A stretch of DNA of 64,000 nt, from positions 2,282,515-2,346,514 of the forward strand of contig NZ_UHDZ01000001.1 in the NCBI RefSeq assembly GCF_900458815.1, given 5' to 3'. Source of the stretch: Staphylococcus saccharolyticus (GTDB taxonomy: Bacteria; Bacillota; Bacilli; Staphylococcales; Staphylococcaceae). A program made the translations under genes and the position numbers. This document shows, in pieces, positions 56,143 through 64,000 of this stretch. The stretch's first letter is position 1, and the number at the start of each line of letters is the position of its first letter. The notes below the pieces were generated by a model that was not told where the DNA came from, searched no databases, and worked only from the letters and a program-made list of their open reading frames with translations.

Positions 56143-57462
56143 ATGAAGGGTGAAACAACTCTAAAAAGAAATATAGGTTTCTTCTCTGCCTTATCACTTG
56201 TCATGGGGTCAGTTATAGGTGCAGGCGTATTCTTTAAAGTTTCAAGTGTAACAGAAATAACTGGATCAACGAGTATGGCTATCTTTGTATGGTTATTTGG
56301 AGGTCTAGTTACAATATGCGCAGGTCTAACAGGAGCAGAATTAGCTGCCGCAATTCCTAAGACAGGAGGTCTAACTAAGTATATTGAATATACTTATGGA
56401 GATTTCTGGGGATTTCTCGCAGGCTGGGCACAAGCATTTATTTATTTCCCAGCAAATATTGCAGCACTAGCTATCGTTTTTTCAACACAAATTATTCATT
56501 TATTACATTTAGGAGATGCATATTTAATACCTATTGCTTTTCTTAGTGCGATATCAATTTTATTAATTAACTGTCTAGGATCAAAAGCTGGTGGTATTTT
56601 GCAAACAATAACTTTAGTGATTAAACTACTCCCAATCGCACTCATTGTTTGTGTAGGACTTTTTCACCAAAGCGAAGTTGAATTCTCTCTCTTTCCAATA
56701 GTCAATGGCACACATTCTAGTTGTATAAGCGCTCTAGGAAATGGTTTACTTGCAACAATGTTTGCATACGATGGTTGGATACACGTAGGTAATATTGCAG
56801 GAGAAATGAAAAATCCTAAAAAAGATTTACCTGCTGCAATTGCTCTAGGTATAGGATTAATTATGATTGTATATCTATTAATTAATGCTACATTCTTAAT
56901 GACACTACCTATCAATCATTTAATAGGCAATCTCAATGCAGCAAGTGATGCATCTGCAGTATTATTCGGAAACTATGGTGGAAAAATTGTCACAATAGGT
57001 ATTTTAATTTCAGTATATGGCACGATGAATGGCTATACTATGACCGGCATGCGTATTCCTTTTGCAATGGCTAAACAAGATCAATTGCCTTTTAAAAATG
57101 GTTTTTTAAGTCTGACACCAGCAGGTACACCATGGTTAGGCGGACTAATCCAAGTAATTTTTGCCATGATTATGATGCTTTTAGGTGCATTTGATACAAT
57201 AACGAATATGTTAATATTTGTTATTTGGACTTTCTATTGTATGGCTTTTATTGCCGTCATTCTATTAAGAAAAAGAAAGCCAAATTTACATCGACCTTAT
57301 AAAGTACCGCTATACCCAGTTATACCTTTAATCGCTTTAATTACAGGTGTTTTCGTGATTATTAATACATTATTGACTCAATTTATTTTAGCTTTAATCG
57401 GTATTTTAATTACTTTAACAGGTATACCTATTTATTATTATAAAAATAAAAAGACTTCATAG
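56143..57462 (+). CDS. APC-family amino-acid permease
   Basis: A 439-residue, twelve-helix transporter. GVFSALSLVMGSVIGAGVFFK-type helix 1 (about 12-30, with unwound GSVIGAG) and the ELAAAIPKTGG loop are typical of SteT/LAT-like exchangers. Encoded 25 bp after tdcB with GGAGGAG before the ATG. It probably imports the serine, threonine or alanine used by its neighbours. Confidence 0.9.
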   Translation: MKGETTLKRNIGFFSALSLVMGSVIGAGVFFKVSSVTEITGSTSMAIFVWLFGGLVTICAGLTGAELAAAIPKTGGLTKYIEYTYGDFWGFLAGWAQAFIYFPANIAALAIVFSTQIIHLLHLGDAYLIPIAFLSAISILLINCLGSKAGGILQTITLVIKLLPIALIVCVGLFHQSEVEFSLFPIVNGTHSSCISALGNGLLATMFAYDGWIHVGNIAGEMKNPKKDLPAAIALGIGLIMIVYLLINATFLMTLPINHLIGNLNAASDASAVLFGNYGGKIVTIGILISVYGTMNGYTMTGMRIPFAMAKQDQLPFKNGFLSLTPAGTPWLGGLIQVIFAMIMMLLGAFDTITNMLIFVIWTFYCMAFIAVILLRKRKPNLHRPYKVPLYPVIPLIALITGVFVIINTLLTQFILALIGILITLTGIPIYYYKNKKTS

Positions 57463-57489
57463 CTCTCATGATAAAGATAAGTACTAAAA

Positions 57490-57530
57490 AACTCCTTTTA
57501 TCGTTATTTTTGATAAAAGGAGTTTCATTT
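57490..57530. terminator. Two-way terminator between permease and noc
   Basis: AAACTCCTTTTATC pairs with GATAAAAGGAGTTT around a 9-base loop, with T-rich sequence on the right. It ends the amino-acid operon and probably also noc from the other side. Confidence 0.8.
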
Positions 57531-58368
57531 ATCCCTTATAGATTTTTATTTTTATTTCATAATAGTCTTCGTGATCTTTATCTTTATGTTCGACACGTAT
57601 GCCTGAGCGTTCGATTGCTTCTATACTTTTACCTACTTCATCTCTTGCTTGAGTCACATCTTGAGAAAATTGAAGCGTTTGAGCTTTAATCTTTTCAGGT
57701 CCTGTTTTCTGACGAACCCTATCCTCTGTCTGCTTGACATTTAACTTCTGATTAATCACTTGTTCAATTAATTCTTCTTGTTCTTTATCAGATAGAACGA
57801 GTACCGCTCGCGCATGTCTTTCTGTAATTTTACCTTCACGTAAACGCTTAATAACATTCGGTGTTAACTTTAATAACCTCAACTTATTAGCAATAAAGCT
57901 TTGGCTCTTACCTAAACTCTTTGCTAATTCGCTTTGAGTTGTATCTCCAATTTCAAGCAACTTTTTATAAGCTTCCGCTTCCTCAACTACTGATAGATTT
58001 TCACGTTGAATATTTTCAATAAGTGCAACAACCGCTGTTTCTTCATCATTCATGTGTCGAATAATAACATCTACTTGTGGCTTATTTAAAGATTGTAAAG
58101 CTCTAAAGCGACGTTCACCTGCAATTATTTCAAACATGTCCTCTTCGATTGGACGTACAACGATAGATTGTAGTAAGCCATGTTCTTCAATAGATTCAGC
58201 TAATTCTTTAATTTTATTTGGCTCAAATACTTGTCTAGGTTGATAACGATTGGGTACGATACGTTCAATATGAATGGATTCTACATTATTATTACGTTCT
58301 TCTTCAGTATAACCAATGATGTCATCTTTATTTTTTAAACCAAATAATTTTGAAAAAGGTTTCTTCAT
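57529..58368 (-). CDS. noc: Nucleoid occlusion protein Noc (ParB paralogue)
   Basis: About 279 residues from MKKPFSKLFGLKNKDDIIG; the amphipathic membrane-binding start is typical of Noc and supports this ATG over the upstream one (AGGGAG box). The ParB-type CTPase part has IVPNRYQPRQVFEPNKI and IAGERRFRALQSL; the helix-turn-helix is TQSELAKSLGKSQSFIANKLRLL. Noc binds its own DNA sites and blocks FtsZ over the chromosome. It lies beside rsmG, as in bacilli and staphylococci. Confidence 0.93.
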   Translation of the reverse strand: MKKPFSKLFGLKNKDDIIGYTEEERNNNVESIHIERIVPNRYQPRQVFEPNKIKELAESIEEHGLLQSIVVRPIEEDMFEIIAGERRFRALQSLNKPQVDVIIRHMNDEETAVVALIENIQRENLSVVEEAEAYKKLLEIGDTTQSELAKSLGKSQSFIANKLRLLKLTPNVIKRLREGKITERHARAVLVLSDKEQEELIEQVINQKLNVKQTEDRVRQKTGPEKIKAQTLQFSQDVTQARDEVGKSIEAIERSGIRVEHKDKDHEDYYEIKIKIYKG

Positions 58369-58410
58369 TATCCATTCTCTCCCTCTCAATTATTTGTAAT
58401 GTACGATGTC

Positions 58411-59130
58411 TTAATTTTCAACTAATGGGGATTTATTTGGCGTACCTGGTTTCCTAGGATACTTCTTAGATGTCTGTCTGCGTTTATCAATAATAATCAT
58501 TTGACGTTCACCTGCGCCTTCAGGTAATTCAAATGAATAAGATTCTTTAACACTTCCACCTAGAATACTAATAGCAAATTCAGCTTCTTGCAATTCCTGT
58601 TCACCTTTTGAAGATTTCAGTGCGATGAACTGACCACCCTTTTTAACAAGTGGTAAGCATAGTTCACTTAATACTGTCAGTCTTGCTACTGCACGTGCAG
58701 TGACAATATCATAAGACTCCCTGTAGACTCCCTTACCAAATGATTCTGCACGATCATGTACAAAACTCACATTTTGAAGTCCAAGTTCAGCTGCTAAATG
58801 ATTTAAGAATTGAATACGTTTATTCAATGAATCAACAATCGTTACTTTTAATTCAGGATAAACAATCTTTAAAGGAATACTTGGAAAACCAGCTCCAGCG
58901 CCAACATCGCAAATGCTTATTGGCCCGCTACAATCAAAGTAAAAGCTAGGTGCAATTGAATCATAAAAATGTTTCAAGTATACATCGTATTCTTCTGTAA
59001 TACTTGTTAAATTCATTTTTTCGTTCCATTCAACAAGACATTGATAGTAAATTTGAAATTGTTCTTTCTGCTTTTCTGTCAATTCTATACCATGATCACT
59101 TAATTTATCTGATAACCATTCTATACTCAT
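58411..59130 (-). CDS. rsmG: 16S rRNA (guanine-N7)-methyltransferase RsmG
   Basis: A 239-residue SAM-dependent enzyme that methylates G527 of 16S rRNA; loss gives low-level streptomycin resistance. The SAM-binding motif is [17 protein letters not shown] (about 68-84). The rest, [14 protein letters not shown] and IALKSSKG, is family-typical. It overlaps mnmG by four bases. Confidence 0.96.
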   Translation of the reverse strand: MSIEWLSDKLSDHGIELTEKQKEQFQIYYQCLVEWNEKMNLTSITEEYDVYLKHFYDSIAPSFYFDCSGPISICDVGAGAGFPSIPLKIVYPELKVTIVDSLNKRIQFLNHLAAELGLQNVSFVHDRAESFGKGVYRESYDIVTARAVARLTVLSELCLPLVKKGGQFIALKSSKGEQELQEAEFAISILGGSVKESYSFELPEGAGERQMIIIDKRRQTSKKYPRKPGTPNKSPLVEN

Positions 59131-61007
59131 TGTTGACTCACCCTTTGAAGTTTCCCTTGTTCTAAGTAAACAAGTAAAATTGAAATATCAGCTGGATTAA
59201 CCCCTGAAATACGTGAAGCTTGAGCAATATTCAACGGCTTAACTTCCACTAATTTTTCTCTAGCTTCTGAAGCTAAACTATCTACTTTTCTATAGTCCAA
59301 GTCCTCAGGAATTTTTTTCTCTTCCATTCTCTTAACTTTTTCAACTTGTTGTAATGATTTGTTGATATAACCTTCATATTTCGTTTGAATTTCAACTTGT
59401 TCTTCAACTGCCTTTGGAAGACGATGATCTTCTTCTAGGATTTCTAAAATTGTATCATATGTCATTTCAGGACGACGTAATAAATCGATTGCCAATATAC
59501 CATCTTTTAAGCGAGAGCCACCTTTAGATTCAATTACAGTTTGCGTGTGATCATTGGGTTTGATACGTACTTCTGTTAGACGTTGAATTTCATCTTGAAT
59601 TTGTTGACGTTTTTTATTAAAACGAGCGTAGCGTTCTTCAGAAATCATTCCTAGTTCATAACCAACATCTGTTAAACGTAAATCTGCATTGTCATGACGT
59701 AGCAATAAACGATACTCTGCACGAGAAGTCAACAATCTATATGGTTCATTTGTACCCTTTGTAACTAAATCATCAATAAGTACACCGATATATGCATCTG
59801 AACGACTAAGAATTTTCTCTCCGGTACCTAATACTTTTCCAGCAGCATTGATACCTGCCATAATACCTTGTCCAGCTGCTTCTTCATATCCGGAAGTACC
59901 ATTAATCTGTCCAGCTGTGTATAGGTTTTTAATTGCTTTCATTTCCAAAGTAGGCCATAACTGTGTAGGTACAATCGCATCGTATTCAATAGCATAACCT
60001 GCACGCATCATTTTTGCCTTTTCGAGTCCAGGTATTGTTTCTAACATTTGGCGTTGTACATGCTCAGGTAAACTTGTTGATAAACCTTGAACATAAACCT
60101 CATTTGTATTACGACCTTCTGGTTCTAAGAAAAGTTGATGTCTTGGTTTGTCATTAAAACGCACAAATTTATCTTCGATAGATGGACAGTATCTTGGACC
60201 TGTACCTTTAATCATACCTGAATACATTGCTGATAAATGTAAATTATCATCAATGACCTTGTGAGTTTCACCATTAGTATATGTTAACCAACATGGCAAT
60301 TGGTCTAAAATAAATTCAGTTGTCTCAAAACTAAACGCACGCCCTACATCATCACCAGGCTGAATTTCAGTTTTAGAATAATCGATTGTTCTAACATTAA
60401 CTCTTGGAGGTGTACCAGTTTTAAAGCGAACAATATCGAATCCTAATTCTCTTAAGTTATCAGCTAAAGTCACTGAAGGTAGCTGATGATTTGGTCCACT
60501 TGAATATTTTAAATTTCCTAAAATAATTTCTCCACGCAAGAATGTTCCAGTTGTAATGACAATTGCTTTCGAACGATATTCTGTACCAATATTCGTACGT
60601 ACACCTTTGACTTCGTTATCTTCAATAATAAGTTCATCAACTATTCCCTGCATAACATCTAGGTTATTTTCATCTTCAAGCACACGTTTCATTTCTTGTT
60701 GATACAATACTTTGTCTGCTTGAGCACGTAATGCTCTAACTGCTGGTCCTTTTCCAGTATTGAGCATACGCATTTGTATATGTGTTTTATCTATCGTTTT
60801 TGCCATTTGACCACCTAAAGCATCTATTTCACGTACGACAACACCCTTGGCTGGTCCACCTACTGATGGATTACATGGCATAAATGCGATGTTATCTAAG
60901 TTAATTGTTAACATGAGCGTTTTAGCTCCACGTCGTGCTGAAGCTAAACCAGCTTCAATACCAGCATGTCCTGCACCAATCACTATGACATCATATTCTT
61001 GAACCAC
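59127..61007 (-). CDS. mnmG: tRNA uridine 5-carboxymethylaminomethyl enzyme MnmG
   Basis: A 626-residue FAD protein. The dinucleotide motif is [19 protein letters not shown] (about 10-28), the conserved [11 protein letters not shown] lies at about 44-54, and the helical C-terminus binds tRNA. With MnmE it modifies wobble uridine. GGGAGG precedes the ATG. Confidence 0.97.
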   Translation of the reverse strand: MVQEYDVIVIGAGHAGIEAGLASARRGAKTLMLTINLDNIAFMPCNPSVGGPAKGVVVREIDALGGQMAKTIDKTHIQMRMLNTGKGPAVRALRAQADKVLYQQEMKRVLEDENNLDVMQGIVDELIIEDNEVKGVRTNIGTEYRSKAIVITTGTFLRGEIILGNLKYSSGPNHQLPSVTLADNLRELGFDIVRFKTGTPPRVNVRTIDYSKTEIQPGDDVGRAFSFETTEFILDQLPCWLTYTNGETHKVIDDNLHLSAMYSGMIKGTGPRYCPSIEDKFVRFNDKPRHQLFLEPEGRNTNEVYVQGLSTSLPEHVQRQMLETIPGLEKAKMMRAGYAIEYDAIVPTQLWPTLEMKAIKNLYTAGQINGTSGYEEAAGQGIMAGINAAGKVLGTGEKILSRSDAYIGVLIDDLVTKGTNEPYRLLTSRAEYRLLLRHDNADLRLTDVGYELGMISEERYARFNKKRQQIQDEIQRLTEVRIKPNDHTQTVIESKGGSRLKDGILAIDLLRRPEMTYDTILEILEEDHRLPKAVEEQVEIQTKYEGYINKSLQQVEKVKRMEEKKIPEDLDYRKVDSLASEAREKLVEVKPLNIAQASRISGVNPADISILLVYLEQGKLQRVSQQ

Positions 61008-61086
61008 TTTTTTACCTCCCTGTAATTGCTAAATTATTTAAAAATCAAGACATCCAACCGCCCTATTTGTCTATAATTAAATGTAT

Positions 61087-62466
61087 TTATTTACCTAAAC
61101 AAAATTGACTAAATAATTGATCTATGAGTTCATCACTTGCCGATTCACCTATAATTTCACCAAGAATCTCCCACGTACGTGTTAAGTCAATCTGTATTAT
61201 ATCCATTGGTACTCCAGATTCAGCGGCATCTATCGCATCTTGAATTGAATGTCTAGCTTGTTTTAATAAGAAAATATGACGTGAATTTGAAACATAAGTC
61301 ATATCCTGATTTTGCACTTCTCCTCCAAAGAATAAATCTCTAATTTGAAGTTCTAGTTCATCAATGCCTTCTTGTTTAAGCATTGAAGTCTGTATCAGTG
61401 GTATATCACCAATCATTTCTTTTACTTCTTTAACATCTAAACGTTGCTCTAAATCAGTTTTATTAATAATCACGATGACATCTTCATTTTTAATTACCTC
61501 AAAGAGTGTTTGGTCATCTTCGGTAAGAGGCTCATTATTATTGAGTACAAAGAGTATTAAATCAGCTTCACTCAATGCTTTACGTGAACGTTCAACACCA
61601 ATTTTCTCTACGATATCTTCTGTGTCTCTAATACCTGCAGTGTCTACAAGTCTTAAAGGAACACCTCTTACATTAACATATTCTTCGAGTACATCTCTTG
61701 TCGTGCCTGCCACTTCGGTAACGATTGCTTTATTGTCTTGAATAAGGCTATTAAGCATTGATGATTTACCCACGTTTGGTCGTCCTACAATAACGGTAGA
61801 CAATCCCTCTCGCATAATTTTACCTTGTGCACCTGTATCAAGTAGTCGATTAATTTCTTCTTTGATATTTTTAGATTGCTCGAGTAAAAATTCTGTTGTT
61901 GCATCCTCAACATCATCGTATTCAGGATAATCTATATTAACCTCAACTTGAGCAAGTATCTCGAGTATGGATTGACGTTGACGTTTGATTAAATCACTTA
62001 GTCTACCTTCGATTTGATTCATTGCTACTTTAGATGCACGATCAGTTTTGGATCGAATAAAATCCATTACTGCCTCTGCTTGAGACAGGTCGATACGCCC
62101 ATTTAAAAATGCACGTTTAGTATATTCACCTGGTTCTGCCATTCGTGCACCATATGTCATCGTTAGTTCTAAGATTCGATTGATAGTTAAAATACCACCA
62201 TGACAATTAATCTCAATGATATCTTCGCGGGTAAATGTTTTAGGTGCACGTAGTACAGATATCATTACTTCTTCTACAATCTCATTTGTTTCAGGATCTA
62301 TGATATGACCATAATTAATTGTATGTGTATTAACTTCAGATAATTTTTTCTTTCCTTTATATAGTTTATCTCCAATTCCAATCGCTTGAGGACCCGATAA
62401 GCGTACAATACCTATTGCCCCCTCACCCATTGGAGTTGAAATGCTAGTAATCGTGTCAAAATCCAT
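61087..62466 (-). CDS. mnmE: tRNA modification GTPase MnmE
   Basis: A 459-residue protein. The N-terminal folate-binding domain is [20 protein letters not shown], the G domain has P-loop [11 protein letters not shown] (about 228-238), DTAG (switch 2) and NKTD, and the C-terminus ends FCLGK with the reactive cysteine. Partner of MnmG, 79 bp downstream. Confidence 0.97.
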   Translation of the reverse strand: MDFDTITSISTPMGEGAIGIVRLSGPQAIGIGDKLYKGKKKLSEVNTHTINYGHIIDPETNEIVEEVMISVLRAPKTFTREDIIEINCHGGILTINRILELTMTYGARMAEPGEYTKRAFLNGRIDLSQAEAVMDFIRSKTDRASKVAMNQIEGRLSDLIKRQRQSILEILAQVEVNIDYPEYDDVEDATTEFLLEQSKNIKEEINRLLDTGAQGKIMREGLSTVIVGRPNVGKSSMLNSLIQDNKAIVTEVAGTTRDVLEEYVNVRGVPLRLVDTAGIRDTEDIVEKIGVERSRKALSEADLILFVLNNNEPLTEDDQTLFEVIKNEDVIVIINKTDLEQRLDVKEVKEMIGDIPLIQTSMLKQEGIDELELQIRDLFFGGEVQNQDMTYVSNSRHIFLLKQARHSIQDAIDAAESGVPMDIIQIDLTRTWEILGEIIGESASDELIDQLFSQFCLGK

Positions 62467-62597
62467 AAGAGTCTCGCCTCCTTATTCAAGTAAAATTTTA
62501 TTATAACATTGTAATTTGTTTCTACTGAAAAAGCTAATAAATTGTCCTATACAATAAAGTAACGCATCGGGTTGTGTGAGGTTAGACTACAGGGAAT

Positions 62598-62960
62598 CTA
62601 AAAAACCTCTCCCTTTTTTATTTTTTTATTAAATACTTTAGCTATTTTTAGAACATGTTCCAAACTATCTTGTATTTCTAATGTAGTCATATCATTCGCA
62701 GGTTGCCTTGCTATTACAATAATATCCTTGGCTATAATATCTTGTTTATGAACCTTGAAGTTTTCTCTAATCGCTCTTTTTATTTTATTTCTCGTTACAG
62801 CATTTCCTAACTTTTTAGAAACACTTATTCCTAAGCGAAAATGTTTATTTTCTTTATTATTATAGGTATAAACAACAAATTGCCTATTAGCAACAGACTT
62901 TCCTTTTTTATAGATAGTTTGAAAATCTGAATTCTTTTTAATACGATATGCTTTTTCCAC
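62598..62960 (-). CDS. rnpA: Ribonuclease P protein component
   Basis: A 120-residue basic protein. The RNR motif region is LGNAVTRNKIKRAIRENF (about 51-68), and the start MEKAYRIKKNSDFQTIYKKGKS is usual. Needed with RnpB RNA for tRNA 5' maturation. Downstream of rpmH, the conserved order. Confidence 0.95.
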   Translation of the reverse strand: MEKAYRIKKNSDFQTIYKKGKSVANRQFVVYTYNNKENKHFRLGISVSKKLGNAVTRNKIKRAIRENFKVHKQDIIAKDIIVIARQPANDMTTLEIQDSLEHVLKIAKVFNKKIKKGEVF

Positions 62961-63123
62961 TAAACATCACTCGCCTATTTCGTTCTCTTCATAAGTAAAA
63001 CTATTCTACTAGTAAACTTAATGTTGATTTTTAATTAGATATATCTACTTTATTTTACTACTATTTTTATTAAAGTATTCTATTATTTAAACAAAAAAAA
63101 GACCACTGATGGAGTCAGTGATC

Positions 63124-63261
63124 TTATGCAGATAAAACTTTACGGCCTTTACGACGACGACGCGCTAAAACTTTACGGCCATTTTTAGTGCTCATGCGTT
63201 TTCTAAAACCATGAACTTTACTATGTTTACGTTTATTTGGTTGATAAGTACGTTTTACCAT
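63124..63261 (-). CDS. rpmH: 50S ribosomal protein L34
   Basis: A 45-residue very basic protein ([20 protein letters not shown], later [18 protein letters not shown]). The start has a GGAGG site. Too short for many ORF callers but certain by sequence and position beside rnpA and oriC. Confidence 0.97.
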
Positions 63262-64000
63262 GCAAAACACCTCCATCTGTATTCAATTATCTAAATATTT
63301 CCAACTTCATACCTAGAAACTGGTTCATATAAATAAATAAATTATCAAAGTAAACATTAGTATTAATAACTAGCGTACTTTATTTAAGCAATTGTTCTCT
63401 TATTGTGATTGCTGTTGAGAAATACTTCTTAAGCTTATTATTATCTAGTCATAATTCAAGCAACTACTACAATATAACAAAATCCCTTTTATAAAGCAAG
63501 ATGATTTTATGAAGATATCTACTCATAAATTTTAAGTCAATAGGCACTTCATCAATTTATTTCTAACCATTTTTCTTAATGCTCTATCCCAAATTAACTA
63601 GTTATGCATGATTCATACATAATCTATAAATTATTTCCCAAAACTAATTTTAAGAAATTGTGAAGTATATATGAAGTTATCCACTTATTCACAATAATAT
63701 ATTGAATTTCTGTGGATAAATTATAAGCCATACACACAGTTATTCAAATTTTAAGAACATACTCACAGTCATTTGACATCTATCGGAGTTAAAAAGTATA
63801 ATTATGTGGATAAGTCGTTTAACTTATGATTTCCAAAGGAGTTATTTATTAAATTTATATACATAAACGGTGTGAATAAATCATAGTATCGTCATAGTTA
63901 TCCACTGATTGTGGTTAACTTGTGGATAATTGTTAACATGCTGTGATTATTTTTATCCACCTATGTTATTTCTGTGTATAAGTCTAAAATTTTAAGAAAG
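63262..64000. other. oriC region (rpmH-dnaA intergenic)
   Basis: A gene-free, AT-rich 740-bp stretch. Seven DnaA-box 9-mers of the TTATCCACA type are found: TTATCCACT 63677 and 63898; TGTGGATAA 63711, 63805 and 63921; TTATCCACC 63953; TGTGTATAA 63973. They crowd towards the right edge, so dnaA probably starts just beyond the window. The rpmH promoter should lie in the left part. Confidence 0.88.

Overview
The window is low-GC, clearly staphylococcal DNA: YSIRK signal peptides, a staphylococcal pre-pro lipase, vraDEH, an rpsF-ssb-rpsR operon and an oriC-side rpmH-rnpA-mnmE-mnmG-rsmG-noc block. It looks like a coagulase-negative species (S. hominis, S. haemolyticus or S. epidermidis relatives are plausible). 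No 16S gene is present and I cannot settle the species. The right edge (about 63.68-64.0 kb) carries seven DnaA boxes, so dnaA probably starts just beyond it.

Region 1 (1 to about 14.7 kb) is a phage-inducible chromosomal island (SaPI type) inserted at the 3' end of rpsR. From the att-like sequence at 14,701 leftwards it holds integrase, a small ORF, an Stl-like repressor, a divergent Cro-like regulator and excisionase-like protein, small island proteins, primase, VapE-type Rep helicase, an iteron origin, a LexA-box promoter and a packaging block ending in terS. Beyond terS, where such islands carry cargo, lie a cadmium resistance pair (cadD-cadX) and an unusual unit I cannot match to any system I know. 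In that unit a promoter reads leftwards through about 950 bp of some 26 closely spaced, non-identical hairpins, then through a decayed gene end and an intrinsic-terminator-like hairpin, into a NYN-domain nuclease gene with intact acidic residues. The layout resembles a type III toxin-antitoxin operon (RNA repeats, leaky terminator, RNase), but the protein family and the RNA differ. This is the best candidate for a new system. The second att copy was not found, so the island continues past position 1.

Region 2 (14.7-28.6 kb) is core staphylococcal gene order: rpsR-ssb-rpsF, a secreted GH25 muramidase, ychF, a DUF951 gene, mscS, a parB paralogue, a methionine T-box leader, then the metI-metC-metF operon and a thiolase. 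The T-box looks intact, but every met gene behind it is broken and metE is missing.

Region 3 (28.6-53.6 kb) is accessory and heavily decayed. Broken genes include an ABC ATPase, a membrane protein of possible SpoIIM type, a GNAT acetyltransferase, an Sdr-type adhesin, a LysE exporter, a desaturase, a MocR regulator, a MacB-like efflux set and an XRE membrane regulator. Apparently intact genes include an MFS transporter, a signal peptidase I, vraDEH, the lipase, a TetR regulator and a pair of DUF3147 genes.

Region 4 (53.9-64 kb) holds an amino-acid catabolic operon (ald, threonine dehydratase, APC permease) with a near-parS site upstream, then the conserved origin-side block noc-rsmG-mnmG-mnmE-rnpA-rpmH, all intact, and the oriC boxes. 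Core and island genes are intact while accessory genes are broken, mostly by single lesions, which argues for real gene decay rather than poor sequence.
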